A DNA stretch of 64,000 nt from DASUPK01 sp963833375 (GCA_963833375.1 CAWHXR010000010.1:186001-250000); one strand, 5' to 3'; positions 26,054 through 34,773 are shown, numbered from the stretch's first letter. Made by a program: numbers and translations. The notes: generated by a model not told the origin, from the sequence alone.

Positions 26054-26232
26054 TTGACGGAAGCAGCGGCGAGCGGCGACGCCGCGTCGCTCACCGAGGC
26101 CTTCCCGCTCGCCTGGACGCTGACGATCAGCTGCCCTCCCCTGACGCTGGACGTGAACGTGTTGGTGGCGCCGGAGATCGCGGCGCTGGCGAGGGTGGTC
26201 CCCTCATCACCCTTCGGTCATCCTGACCGGCT
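26054..26232. other. Intergenic stretch with a possible remnant of a secreted protein gene on the minus strand
   Basis: No intact gene is supported here. The minus strand reads TLASAAISGATNTFTSS, then GGQLIVSVQASGKASVSDAA, which looks like coding sequence rich in small residues, but it has no start codon and runs through the terminator. I treat it as a possible gene fragment only. Confidence 0.3.
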
Positions 26233-26895
26233 GTGAGGCAACCAGCAGCGGACGAACCCGGCCCGGAGTCGCCGGGGCGATGGACGAAAGGGCGTTCGGG
26301 CGATCGAGAGCTGAGCGATCGGCTCGAGTCCTGGCTGCGGGAGCCCGGCCCGAAGACCCTGGGCGGGCTGACCGAGCTGTTCGGGGAGAAGAGCTTCGCG
26401 GTTCTCTTCGTCCTGTTGCTGGCCGTGCCGGCGCTCCCCTTGCCCACGGGCGGCGTGACCCACGTATTCGAGGTGATCGCCATGCTGCTCGCGCTCGAGC
26501 TCGTGGCGGGCCGGCGCCAGGTCTGGCTTCCGCAGCGGTGGAGGCGGCTGGAGATCGGGGCCGACATGCAGCGGCGCTTCAACGAGGTGCTGATCAGGCG
26601 CATTCGCTGGCTCGAGCGCCATTCGCGGCCACGCGCGGGGGCGCTCCTCTCCCACCGCCTCAGCGGGGTGCTTCACGGCGTCGTGGTCCTCGGCCTTTCG
26701 GCGACCGCGTTCCTCGCGCCGCCCTTCACCGGGCTCGACACGCTGCCGGCGATGGGGGTTGTCGTGCTCAGCCTCGGGATCCTGCTCGACGATTCGCTGC
26801 TGGCGCTCGCCGGGCTCGTCATCGGAGCGCTCGGCGTGGTGCTCGTCGTCGGTCTCGGGAGCCTGGTGCTGGACGCCGTGCGCCGCTGGTTGTGA
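26233..26895 (+). CDS. ExoD family exopolysaccharide-related membrane protein
   Basis: A 220-aa protein. The N-terminal amphipathic block (LSDRLESWLREPGPKTLGGLTELFGEKSFAVLFVLLLAVPALPLP in outline) and the pattern GVTHVFEVIAMLLALELVAGR, then several hydrophobic helices near the C-terminus, match ExoD. ExoD-like proteins affect exopolysaccharide production, mechanism unclear. The start is the GTG at 26233. It stands alone between the acyl-CoA dehydrogenase and PadR genes; the main polysaccharide locus is 26 kb away. Confidence 0.82.
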   Translation: MRQPAADEPGPESPGRWTKGRSGDRELSDRLESWLREPGPKTLGGLTELFGEKSFAVLFVLLLAVPALPLPTGGVTHVFEVIAMLLALELVAGRRQVWLPQRWRRLEIGADMQRRFNEVLIRRIRWLERHSRPRAGALLSHRLSGVLHGVVVLGLSATAFLAPPFTGLDTLPAMGVVVLSLGILLDDSLLALAGLVIGALGVVLVVGLGSLVLDAVRRWL

Positions 26896-26972
26896 GGTGG
26901 CTCTCAGCCCGGGCAGGAGCCGAGCGCCGGGTCGCGGGGTCGCTCGCAGATGGTTACGAGTAAGTAGATCCG

Positions 26973-26978
26973 TAGACT
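26973..26978 (+). promoter_or_regulatory. -10 element TAGACT of the PadR gene (leaderless)
   Basis: TAGACT is seven bases from the GTG at 26986. Confidence 0.5.
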
Positions 26979-26985
26979 CGCGGCG

Positions 26986-27480
26986 GTGGCGGATCGAGAG
27001 GGCGGAGCGAAACCGATCTCGGAGGCCGTGGCCCAGGCCGCGCGCGCCGGCGCCGAGGGCATCGAGGAACGGGAGGGCCGGCGTCGCGGCCGGCCGTCGG
27101 ACGCGTTCGGCGGGGACATCAGGCGGCGCGATGTCTTCCCGCTGCTCGTCCTGCACCTGATCGCGCGCGAGCCGACCTATGGCAACCGGCTGATCGAGTC
27201 GATCGAGAAGATCACCCAGGGCACGATCTCGGTGAATCCCAACACGATGTATCCGCTCCTCCGTGAGATGGAGGGGCGGGGGCTGATCGAGGGGCGCTGG
27301 GAGCTCCCGGACCGCCGTACCCGGCGCTACTACTCGATCACCCCCGCGGGCCGTCGAGAGTTCAAAAGGCTTCGAGCGGAGGTTGAGTCTTTCCTCGACT
27401 CCGTGATCCGCTCGGTCTCGCTGGTCAAGGGCGAGATCTATGGAGATGCGAGGGCGCCCCGAGGCGCAGCCGAGGGGTGA
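26986..27480 (+). CDS. PadR family transcriptional regulator
   Basis: A 164-aa regulator. An Arg/Glu-rich N-terminal extension of about 45 residues precedes the winged helix: LLVLHLIAREPTYGNRLIESI, then NPNTMYPLLREMEGRGLIEGRWE and RRYYSITPAGRREFKRL. The helix after it (VESFLDSVIRSVSLVKGEIYG) should dimerise. The last dozen codons and the stop lie within repeat copy E, so the C-terminal DARAPRGAAEG is repeat-encoded. PadR proteins often repress efflux or stress genes; the target is unknown. Confidence 0.9.
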   Translation: MADREGGAKPISEAVAQAARAGAEGIEEREGRRRGRPSDAFGGDIRRRDVFPLLVLHLIAREPTYGNRLIESIEKITQGTISVNPNTMYPLLREMEGRGLIEGRWELPDRRTRRYYSITPAGRREFKRLRAEVESFLDSVIRSVSLVKGEIYGDARAPRGAAEG

Positions 27481-27486
27481 CCCGCC
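27444..27486 (-). repeat. Dispersed bulged palindrome (copy E), forming the end of the PadR gene
   Basis: On the minus strand it reads GGCGGGTCACCCCTCGG, loop CTGCG, CCTCGGGGCG, then CCCTCGCATC. The arms differ from the other copies, but GGGT at one end and CCCTCGCATC at the other are kept. It contributes the final codons and TGA of the PadR gene. Confidence 0.6.
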
Positions 27487-27496
27487 GAGTGATGAC

Positions 27497-27985
27497 TCAG
27501 AGCTCACGCTCGTAGAAGAACATCACCGGTCCGTGCGGCCCGCCCTCGCGATTGATGAACCCGGCGCTTTCGTAGAGAGCGCGGGCGGCCTCGTCGGCCT
27601 CGGAGGTCCCCAGCTCCATGTGGGTCGCGCCCTCGCCACGGGCCTGCTCCATCGCGGCCTCGAGCAGCGCCCTGCCGAGACCCCGACCGCGCTGCGCCGG
27701 CATCACGTAGAGCTCCTCCAGGTAGGCGTGGAGGCCGGAGGAATAGACCCAGGGACGGAAGCGAAGCTGGGCGAAGCCATCCGGCCCGTCTCCGGCCAGC
27801 AGGACCGTCATCTCGCGGTTTCGAAGCAGCTCCGCGTACCGTTCGCCGAGGGTCTCGACATCCGGGGTCGGCTCGTTGAATTCGCGCTGGAAATCGTGGA
27901 GGAGGCGCGCAACCAGCGGCGCGTCACCCGGCGTGGCGCGTCGGATCTCGGCGTTCTCGCGTGTGCTCGCTCGGCGCGGCGACAT
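27497..27985 (-). CDS. GNAT family N-acetyltransferase
   Basis: A 162-aa acetyltransferase. Acetyl-CoA-binding motif A is LEELYVMPAQRGRGLGRALLEAAM, followed by ALYESAGFINREGG, the typical motif B end. The substrate cannot be told. The ATG at 27985 follows a TAGCCT -10 box by seven bases, so the mRNA should be leaderless. It is divergent from the hydroxyacyl-CoA dehydrogenase gene, with overlapping promoters in 55 bases. Confidence 0.9.
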   Translation of the reverse strand: MSPRRASTRENAEIRRATPGDAPLVARLLHDFQREFNEPTPDVETLGERYAELLRNREMTVLLAGDGPDGFAQLRFRPWVYSSGLHAYLEELYVMPAQRGRGLGRALLEAAMEQARGEGATHMELGTSEADEAARALYESAGFINREGGPHGPVMFFYEREL

Positions 27986-27992
27986 CGGTCCG

Positions 27993-27998
27993 AGGCTA
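27993..27998 (-). promoter_or_regulatory. -10 element TAGCCT of the GNAT gene (leaderless)
   Basis: TAGCCT is seven bases from the ATG at 27985. On the other strand a TACCCT at 28000-28005 could serve the divergent gene. Confidence 0.45.
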
Positions 27999-28040
27999 AT
28001 ACCCTGTCGCGGCCAACCGACCTTCGGAGGAACCTCTCAC

Positions 28041-30032
28041 ATGTTCGTCTTCAAGGCCGCCGTGCTGGGCGGCGGCACGATGGGCGGCGAGATCGCCCAG
28101 GTCATCGCCAATGCCGACATCCCCGTGGTGGTCAAGGACGTCGAGCAGAAGTTCGTCGACCACGCCCTCGAGAAGTCGCGCGAGGTGACGAAGTCGCAGC
28201 TCGACGGGCTGGTCTCCAAGGAGAAGCTGACCCAGGAGCAGGCCGACGCCCGCCTCGACGAGGTGATGGGCCGAATCGTCGGCACCACCACCTATGACGA
28301 GTTCGGCGACGTCGACTTCGTGATCGAGGCCGTCCCCGAGCGGATGGAGATCAAGAAGGCCGTCTACCGCGAGCTCGACGAGGTGACCCCGGGTCGCGCG
28401 ATCCTGGCCTCCAACACGTCCTCCCTCTCGATCACCGAGATGGGACGGGAGACGCTCCGGCCGGGCAAGGTCGTCGGCTTCCACTTCTTCTTCCCGGCCT
28501 CGGTGATGCCCCTGGTCGAGATCATCAGCGGCGAGGACACCTCCCGCGAGACGATCACCGCGGCCTTCAACTTCGCGCAGAAGATCCGCAAGCAGCCGAT
28601 CACCTGCGAGGAGGTCCCGGGCTTCGTCGTCAACCGGATCCTCAACTCGGCCGCCGGCGAGGTCTGGCGCCAGCAGGAGGAGAAGGGCCTCTCGATCAAG
28701 AAGATCGACGAGGGCGTCGCGGCCTCGAACGTCTCGCCGATGGGGCCGTTCTTCCTGATCGACATGCTCGGTCTCGACACGGTCCTGCACGTCGCCGAGT
28801 ACCTCCATGAAAGTTACGGCGAGAGCTTCTACGTCCACAAGGGCATGCAGAAGCTGGTCTCCGAGGGCCACCTCGGTGCGAAGTCGGGTGGCGACGGCTT
28901 CTACAAGGACGGGGAGCCGCAGATCGAGGGGGACGCGGAGCCGAACGCCGAGGAGCTCGCCGACCTGTTCGTGCTGAAGTCGCTGGTCGAGGCGTGCAAG
29001 CTGCTCGAGGAGGGTGTCTCCACCGTCCGCGAGATCGACCTCGGGATGATGGCCGGTGCGGGCCTCGACCCCCGCCGCGGCCTCTTCCCGCCGTTCTGGA
29101 AGGCCGATCTCGAGGGGCTCGACGTGATGCTCGAGAAGCTCGAGCGCTACGCGGAGAGCCACGGCGAGCGTTTCGCGCCGCCGCGGACGGTCAAGCGCCT
29201 GGTGGCCCAGGGCCGGCTCGGCCTCAAGTCCGGCCAAGGCTTCTACGCCTATCCGCAGGCCGAGGGCGAGGGCGCCGTCAAGCTCGAGAAGCGCGGGGAG
29301 GTCGCGATCGCCTGGCTCAACAACCCGCCGATGAACGCAATCTCGCCCCAGGTGATCGGTGACCTGAAGAAGGTCTGGGACGAGGTCAAGGCAGACGACG
29401 AGGTCAAGGCGATGGTCGTCTACTCATCCCTGCCCGTGGTCTTCTCCGCCGGCGCCGACATCAAGGCGTTCACGAGCATGGACGAGGCCGGCGGCGCCGA
29501 TCTGATCAACACGGGACACGCGCTGTTCCGCGAGCTGGGGCAGGATCGCGTCTCGACCGTCGCGGCGGTCAACGCGATCGCCTTCGGCGGCGGCTGCGAG
29601 CTCGCGATGGCGTGCGACTTCCGGGTGGCGGCCGACTCGGCCGTCTTCGGCCAGCCGGAGATCAACCTGGGGATCATCCCGGGCTTCGGCGGCACCCAGC
29701 GGCTACCTCGGCTGGTGGGTCAGTCGAAGGCGCTCGAGATGAACCTGACCGGCGACGCCGTGCTGGCGCCGGAGGCCTCCCGGTGGGGGCTCGCCGACGC
29801 CCTGGTCCCCGACGAGGAGCTGTTCGACACCGCACTCGCGTGGGCCAAGAAGCTGGCGGAGCAGGCGCCGCTCGCGGTCGAGCAGATCAAGCGGGTCTCC
29901 TACAAGGGCGACCTGGACGAGGGGATCGAGGCCGAGAAGCAGGGCTTCGCAACCGCGTTCCTCTCCGAGGACGGCAAGGAGGGCATCTCGGCCTTCCTGC
30001 AGAAGCGCAGCGCCAGGTGGCAGGGCAAGTAG
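28041..30032 (+). CDS. Fused 3-hydroxyacyl-CoA dehydrogenase / enoyl-CoA hydratase (FadB-like, dehydrogenase first)
   Basis: A 663-aa fatty-acid beta-oxidation enzyme. The NAD-binding site AVLGGGTMGGEIAQ is at the very N-terminus. Two 3HCDH C-terminal domains follow (about 190-290, GFVVNRILN; about 300-400), then a crotonase domain (about 410-660) with both catalytic Glu positions kept: GGGCELAMACDF and QPEINLGIIPGFGG. The order is the reverse of E. coli FadB, where the hydratase comes first. The ATG at 28041 has GGAGG ten bases upstream. The sirtuin gene overlaps its end, suggesting co-expression. Confidence 0.93.
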   Translation: MFVFKAAVLGGGTMGGEIAQVIANADIPVVVKDVEQKFVDHALEKSREVTKSQLDGLVSKEKLTQEQADARLDEVMGRIVGTTTYDEFGDVDFVIEAVPERMEIKKAVYRELDEVTPGRAILASNTSSLSITEMGRETLRPGKVVGFHFFFPASVMPLVEIISGEDTSRETITAAFNFAQKIRKQPITCEEVPGFVVNRILNSAAGEVWRQQEEKGLSIKKIDEGVAASNVSPMGPFFLIDMLGLDTVLHVAEYLHESYGESFYVHKGMQKLVSEGHLGAKSGGDGFYKDGEPQIEGDAEPNAEELADLFVLKSLVEACKLLEEGVSTVREIDLGMMAGAGLDPRRGLFPPFWKADLEGLDVMLEKLERYAESHGERFAPPRTVKRLVAQGRLGLKSGQGFYAYPQAEGEGAVKLEKRGEVAIAWLNNPPMNAISPQVIGDLKKVWDEVKADDEVKAMVVYSSLPVVFSAGADIKAFTSMDEAGGADLINTGHALFRELGQDRVSTVAAVNAIAFGGGCELAMACDFRVAADSAVFGQPEINLGIIPGFGGTQRLPRLVGQSKALEMNLTGDAVLAPEASRWGLADALVPDEELFDTALAWAKKLAEQAPLAVEQIKRVSYKGDLDEGIEAEKQGFATAFLSEDGKEGISAFLQKRSARWQGK

Positions 30033-30775
30033 CCGCGGACCAGGCGCAGCGGCTAGCGGGCCTGATCCGCGAGTCGCACTGCACGGTCGCGCTGACCGGC
30101 GCCGGGATCAGCGTGCCCTCGGGGATCCCGGATTTCCGCAGCCCCGGTGAGGGGATCTGGGAGAAGGTCGACCCGATGGAGGTCGCGCACATCGACGCCT
30201 TCCGGCGCGACCCCGCTCGCTTCTGGGGCTTCTACCGCCAGCGTCTACGTCTACTGGGGGACGTGCAGCCGAACGGCGCCCACGAGGTACTGGCGGAGCT
30301 CGAGCGGCGCGGCCTGCTCGAGGCCGTGATCACCCAGAACATCGACACCCTGCACACCAGGGCGGGCTCGGAGCGGGTGATCGAGGTGCACGGCTCCATC
30401 CGGACCGCGACCTGTCAGGGCTGCGGCGCCGAGTTCCCGATGGCGGACGTCGAGGGGCTGTTCGGCGAGGACGGCGCGGCCAGGTGCACCGAGTGCGGAG
30501 GGGACGTCAAGCCCGACGTCGTGCTCTTCGGCGAGCTGCTCCCCGGCGATGCGATCGCCGAGGCGGAGTCGCTCGCGACGCGCGCTGACCTGATGCTCTG
30601 CGTCGGCTCCTCGCTCGAGGTCTTTCCCGTGGCCGGACTGCCGTCTGTGACGATGAGAAGCGGCGGCCGCGTGGCCGTGGTCACGATGGGCCCGACGCCG
30701 TTGGACCGCGAGGCGACCGTCCGCATGGACGGCGACGTGGTCGCCGATCTCGAAGCCGTTCTGGGAGCTCTCTAG
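30017..30775 (+). CDS. cobB: NAD-dependent protein deacylase (sirtuin, SIR2/CobB family)
   Basis: A 252-aa sirtuin that removes acyl groups from lysine using NAD+. GAGISVPSGIPDFRSP, the catalytic-region TQNIDTLHTRAG and VHGS (catalytic His) are present, as is the zinc site CQGC...CTEC and VGSSLEVFPVAGLP. The frame upstream is a shadow of the dehydrogenase gene; the GTG at 30017 gives a 16-base overlap with that gene. Coupling to a beta-oxidation enzyme suggests it removes acyl-CoA-derived lysine marks. Two hairpins follow the gene. Confidence 0.9.
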   Translation: MAGQVAADQAQRLAGLIRESHCTVALTGAGISVPSGIPDFRSPGEGIWEKVDPMEVAHIDAFRRDPARFWGFYRQRLRLLGDVQPNGAHEVLAELERRGLLEAVITQNIDTLHTRAGSERVIEVHGSIRTATCQGCGAEFPMADVEGLFGEDGAARCTECGGDVKPDVVLFGELLPGDAIAEAESLATRADLMLCVGSSLEVFPVAGLPSVTMRSGGRVAVVTMGPTPLDREATVRMDGDVVADLEAVLGAL

Positions 30776-30804
30776 CGAGCGCCAGCTCGCCACACTCCTT
30801 CGAA

Positions 30805-30843
30805 GCGGCGGCTTGCCGCCGCGCCTGATGTCAGGCGGGCGTT
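30805..30843. terminator. Pair of hairpins between convergent genes (probable bidirectional terminator)
   Basis: GCGGCGGC-TT-GCCGCCGC (30805-30822) is followed directly by CGCCTGA-TG-TCAGGCG (30822-30837) and GGCGTTTG. Both stems are perfect. There is no long T-run. Confidence 0.5.
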
Positions 30844-30905
30844 TGCGGTCGCGACTTGGTGGCGAGGTCGTGAACCGAAGCCGGAGGCCGGCGCCGCGTC
30901 CGCCC

Positions 30906-31529
30906 TCACGGCGCCTGGGTATCGCCCAGCTTCTCCTCGATCGCCGAAAGCTCCGCCAGCAGCTCCTTCTGTCGGGACGCCTGGCTCTCCTCGAGCGCCG
31001 CCCTGGCTGCCCGGAGGCCGTAGCGCGCCTCGGCGAGCCGGCCCTGCTGCGCATCGAGCCGCGCCCGCAGCATCAGCGTCTCGGCCGGGTGGACCTCGTC
31101 TCTGCCCGCCAGGACCGCTGCGACCCGCGACTGCGGGTCGACGTCGTCGAGGCGGCCCCGCCGTGGGGTGCCCAGCTCCTTCGCCTCCGTCCAGCGACCG
31201 TCGGCGAGCTCGTCCCCCGTGCCGTGACCGAGCCGGATGGCGAGTGCCCGGCTCGCGCCGATCTCCTGGACGAGCGGGTCGCGCGCCTCGGCCCGCAGCG
31301 CGTTGAGCGCCCGGTTCACGATCCGCGTCGCGCTTCGGATCTCCTCTAAGCCGCGCCTGCGATCGTCCATCGCAAGCTTCAGCCAGGCCGAGCCCTCCGT
31401 CGCGCTCTCGATCGCCTCGCCGGTGACCGTCACCCGGGTCATCGGGACCTCGGCGGGCTCACCCGGATCGACCGCCCTCGCGCGGCGGCGCCCGCGCCGC
31501 CCGGGCCGCGGCGCCCCCAGCTCCTGCAC
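30906..31529 (-). CDS. Hypothetical alpha-helical protein with Arg-rich linker
   Basis: I do not recognise the family. The 207 residues from the GTG at 31529 are mostly helical and charged, with an Arg-rich segment (GRRGRRRARAVD) and a coiled-coil-like tail (LEESQASRQKELLAELSAIEEKLG). Coding-like sequence in the same frame continues upstream to about 31655 (ITRAAFVQLELAGRIGLPEG, RYLVRDSEAERILIVQELG), but has no ATG, GTG or TTG. A non-standard start or a frameshift is likely. It follows the cell-wall hydrolase gene on the same strand and may be co-transcribed. Confidence 0.6.
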   Translation of the reverse strand: MQELGAPRPGRRGRRRARAVDPGEPAEVPMTRVTVTGEAIESATEGSAWLKLAMDDRRRGLEEIRSATRIVNRALNALRAEARDPLVQEIGASRALAIRLGHGTGDELADGRWTEAKELGTPRRGRLDDVDPQSRVAAVLAGRDEVHPAETLMLRARLDAQQGRLAEARYGLRAARAALEESQASRQKELLAELSAIEEKLGDTQAP

Positions 31530-31659
31530 GATCAGGATCCGCTCGGCTTCGCTGTCGCGGACCAGGTAACGGCCCTCCGGCAGGCCGATCCTGCCGGCCA
31601 GCTCCAGCTGAACGAAGGCGGCTCGGGTGATCGCAGGCTTGGGCGTGGCCCGGTCGCCG

Positions 31660-34185
31660 CTAGTCGCTGGCGTTGCCGCCGCCCTTGGCCGGCAGCGCGG
31701 CGGCGGACGGCTTCGACGGCACCTTCGGATTCTGGATCTGCCCGAGGCGCTGGATCAGGCGCTGCCACTGCTCGGGCTTGAGGATCTCTCCGAGCTGCTT
31801 GATCGAGCTGCCCGAGGTCGTGAACGTATAGCCCACGTGGATGTGGTTGTAGTGGTCGGGCAGGATGAAGGTCGGGGGCCCGAGATTCATCAGGGAGATG
31901 ATCTGGGCGGGGCGCATCGTGCCCTGCAGCAACAGCAGGTCCTTGATCACGGCCTCGGTGATCGTGCCAGGCCCCTGGTGACCCGTTATCGGGATCCCGT
32001 TGACCGCGGCGATGTCGACCGCCGAGCCGTAGGAGTGCGCCGAGACGTTGCCCGATGAGGTCAGATAGGAGTGTCCGCACTTCAGCGAGGTGATCGTCAG
32101 GTGGTAGCCCTTCGCGACCAGGTACTCCATCACCGCGAGGACGCGGCGGTCGATCTGGCCGGTCTGGACATCGTTGCGGCCGCAGGAGTAGATCGAGAGC
32201 GCGGGATCGTTGAGGACCCGCTGCTCCAGCGCGGCCTTCGACATCAGCAGCACCTGGCCGACGGTCGGGTTGTTGGCGAAGGGGTTCTTATCCGCGGCCC
32301 GGTAGATCGCGGTCGTCTCCAGCAGCTTCCAGCCATCGAGGATCGGCTTCGGATCGATGGTCGGCGCGCCTCGGCCGGCGGGACGGATCGCGAAGTTGAG
32401 GTGCGGCGACTGGGCGTCGGGCTGGCCGACCCTGCCGATCACGGTGCCGCCGGTGACCTTGGAGCCGACCTTGAGCGGCTTCAGCTGCATCGTGCTGGAG
32501 TCGAACTGGAGGCTGTTCGAGAACGCCGACTTGAAGGTCTCGTAGCCGGGCACACTGCGGCCGAGCAGCCGGTCGAGCTGGTCGGTGACGCCGGAGTTGC
32601 CGCCGTTGCCGGACCGCTGCGGCAGGGCGAAGAGGCGCCGGCGGGCGTTCTCCGAGTTTGCCGGAGCGCTCTTCGTCGCGGCGCGCTCGGAGGCCTTCAG
32701 CGAGCCCCGGGTGGAGTTGTCGCCGGCTGAGGCCGGGGCGCGCGGGGCGGCGTCCTTGTTGGGCGTCTCGAGCTTGAAGTCCTTGGAGCTCAGGTTCTGC
32801 TGGCGCGGGACCGGGTGGGTCTTCTCGATCGAGGCGAGCTGCGCGTAGGTGTACTGGTTGCCGTAAGCGTCCTGGAGGACGATGTAGCGGCCGAGCTTGG
32901 CGTTATCCCCGATCTTCTTGATGACCCCGTCGTTGACCGCGACGACGGGAGCGTTAAGGCTCGAGTAGATGTTGATGCTTCGGCGGCTCGCGTCCGAGCT
33001 GATCACGTCGGCGGCGTTGCCGGCGGACTTGCGCTGGGTGTTCGAGCGGGCGAGCGCCGCGGCGTCGTTGATGTCGTCGGCGTAGCGGGAGTCCGCCGCG
33101 ACCGGGAAGTGCGCGCCCTCGGTCAGCCCGGTGAGCGAGCCGACCAGCGCGTCGGGGAGCTTGCCGTACTGGTTCGCGTAGAGCAGGACCTCGTCGACGT
33201 ACCAGTCGGCGTGGTTGTAGGCGAAGATCGCCTGGCGGACGTTCTGGTCGCCGCCGGCGGCCCGGAGATAGCGGGCCGCGGCGCAGATCGCGTCGACCGG
33301 GTTGTACGGATCCTTCCTGCCGTCGTTGTTGGCGTCGACCCCATAGGCCCCCCAGGTCGAGGGGATGAACTGCATCCAGCCCTCGGCTCCGGCCGACGAG
33401 ACGTTGAGGTTGGTGCCGAAGGCGGTCTCGATCTTGTTGATGCCGGCCAGGACCTGCCAGGGGATCCCGTACTCGGTGCCGCAGGACTGGTAGATGGGGA
33501 GGAGGAACGGCGGGATCTCGAAGGAGTCGATGACGAAGTTCGGAACGCCGATCGGGGCGGGGCCGAATTGCGCGATGGTGAGGCCGGGGTTGGTGTTCGC
33601 CGGCGAGCCGTCCGGGTTGCGGAGGGTGGGCTGCTCGATCTTCTGGCGCTCACCCTGGGCGATCTGCTTGGCGCCCTGGCCCTTCTTCGCCTGCTTGCCG
33701 AAGAGACCCTTGCCTCCGCTGCCGCTCTTCTTGCCGGCCTTGCCGCCGTTCTTGCCGGTCTTGCCGCCGCCGGTGCTGCCGCCGCCCGAGCTGCTGCTGC
33801 CTCCGGAGGAGCTGCCGCCGCTGGAGCCGCCGCCGGTGACGCTGCCGCCGGTGTCGCCGACGCCGCCTGACCCGCCGGATCCGCTGGAGCTCCCGGATCC
33901 GCTGGAGCCCCCAGATCCGCTGGAGCCCCCGGAGCCGCCGCTAGAAGTCGGGGCGTTGTCCTCGGAGGTGCCCAGGGGCCCGCTGCAGCCCGGGTCGGAC
34001 ATGTCGACCAGGCCGTCACCGTCGTCGTCGGAGCCGTTCGAGCACGCCGGCAGCGCGCCGCTGCCGGGGACGTCAGCCTGCAGGTTGCCGGCGTTGACGT
34101 CGACCGTGCCCGAAATCGCAGTTCCGGCCGCGATAATCGCCAGGGCCGCGCCGAGGGCGATGGTTACGAGAAGCTTTTTGGTCAT
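31660..34185 (-). CDS. Secreted three-domain cell-wall hydrolase (lytic transglycosylase + LytM-like + M15-like peptidase)
   Basis: An 841-aa exported protein. A signal peptide (1-27), a Ca-binding-like Asp loop (GSDDDGDGLVDMSDPGC, 51-67), and a Gly/Ser then Lys/Gly linker (about 80-185) precede an SLT domain (about 228-345) with Glu253 in INKIETAFG and GWMQFIPSTWGAYG. A split LytM/M23-like domain follows (about 405-450 and 570-620), with poor conservation of the zinc ligands. The last domain (about 655-790) is M15/VanY-like with zinc ligands His717 and Asp724 (SAHSYGSAVDIA) and His783 (HIHVGY). The ATG at 34185 gives a proper signal peptide. Confidence 0.88.
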   Translation of the reverse strand: MTKKLLVTIALGAALAIIAAGTAISGTVDVNAGNLQADVPGSGALPACSNGSDDDGDGLVDMSDPGCSGPLGTSEDNAPTSSGGSGGSSGSGGSSGSGSSSGSGGSGGVGDTGGSVTGGGSSGGSSSGGSSSSGGGSTGGGKTGKNGGKAGKKSGSGGKGLFGKQAKKGQGAKQIAQGERQKIEQPTLRNPDGSPANTNPGLTIAQFGPAPIGVPNFVIDSFEIPPFLLPIYQSCGTEYGIPWQVLAGINKIETAFGTNLNVSSAGAEGWMQFIPSTWGAYGVDANNDGRKDPYNPVDAICAAARYLRAAGGDQNVRQAIFAYNHADWYVDEVLLYANQYGKLPDALVGSLTGLTEGAHFPVAADSRYADDINDAAALARSNTQRKSAGNAADVISSDASRRSINIYSSLNAPVVAVNDGVIKKIGDNAKLGRYIVLQDAYGNQYTYAQLASIEKTHPVPRQQNLSSKDFKLETPNKDAAPRAPASAGDNSTRGSLKASERAATKSAPANSENARRRLFALPQRSGNGGNSGVTDQLDRLLGRSVPGYETFKSAFSNSLQFDSSTMQLKPLKVGSKVTGGTVIGRVGQPDAQSPHLNFAIRPAGRGAPTIDPKPILDGWKLLETTAIYRAADKNPFANNPTVGQVLLMSKAALEQRVLNDPALSIYSCGRNDVQTGQIDRRVLAVMEYLVAKGYHLTITSLKCGHSYLTSSGNVSAHSYGSAVDIAAVNGIPITGHQGPGTITEAVIKDLLLLQGTMRPAQIISLMNLGPPTFILPDHYNHIHVGYTFTTSGSSIKQLGEILKPEQWQRLIQRLGQIQNPKVPSKPSAAALPAKGGGNASD

Positions 34186-34431
34186 TGGATGGACGTCCTG
34201 CCCGCGAAACCTGTGGGTTTGCCGGTCGCAGCCTCCCCGCACCCGCAGGCACGGCGGACGCTACTGATTCGCCCTGCGCTTTGCAACGGGGAACCGTCGC
34301 TGCGAAACACGAAAAACACAATTGACTTGAGCGGTCGAGTCGTGCGCATCGTGTGCGTAAGCAAGAACCCCGCTGAGCCGCCTCCGGAGCGGTACCGAGC
34401 CAAAGAACGAGGTACCGTGCCCAGGAACGAT
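34186..34431. other. Divergent promoter region between the cell-wall hydrolase and phasin-like genes
   Basis: No gene is supported in these 246 bases. A TTGACT at 34323-34328 could be a -35 box for the rightward gene, but no convincing -10 lies at 16-18 bases. Two GGTACCG words 20 bases apart flank the rightward Shine-Dalgarno region. Confidence 0.35.
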
Positions 34432-34773
34432 ATGGACGAAGGCGGCGGCGAAGGCATCAGGGATCGCATTTCGGCTCGGGGCGAGGGCGCGCTCGTCGAG
34501 CTCGCTCAGTTCCTGGTCGACAACCCCTGGATGAACCAGGCCCTCCAGGTCGCCTTCGGCGCCCGGGAGCGCGCCTCCCAGGCGGGCGCGACCGCGATCC
34601 GGAATCTCAATCTGCCGACCGGCAACGACGTGGATCGCATCGCCCGGCGCTTGCGCGCGGTCTCCGAGCGCCTCGAGGCGGTCGAGGACGCCCTCGATCA
34701 GCTCAGCCGTGAGCTCGCGGAGCTGCGTCGCGAGCGCGAGCGCTCCCGACCCGGAACCTCCACTCAGGGCTGA
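34432..34773 (+). CDS. Phasin-like coiled-coil protein
   Basis: A 113-aa helical protein. The centre (GALVELAQFLVDNPWMNQALQVAFGARERASQ in outline) is an amphipathic helix and the C-terminal half (VDRIARRLRAVSERLEAVEDALDQLSRELAELRRE in outline) is a coiled coil. This pattern resembles phasin/PHA-granule-associated proteins, but no PHA synthase is in the window, so the call is tentative. The ATG at 34432 has AGGAAC just upstream; the GTG at 34417 is an alternative. It overlaps the convergent phosphorylase gene by ten bases. Confidence 0.65.
   Translation: MDEGGGEGIRDRISARGEGALVELAQFLVDNPWMNQALQVAFGARERASQAGATAIRNLNLPTGNDVDRIARRLRAVSERLEAVEDALDQLSRELAELRRERERSRPGTSTQG

Noticed and set aside
26051..26236. 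A 61-codon frame between the terminator and exoD
   Set aside because: It starts inside the terminator's tail with TTG, has no Shine-Dalgarno sequence, and its residue pattern looks like the reverse of a minus-strand remnant.
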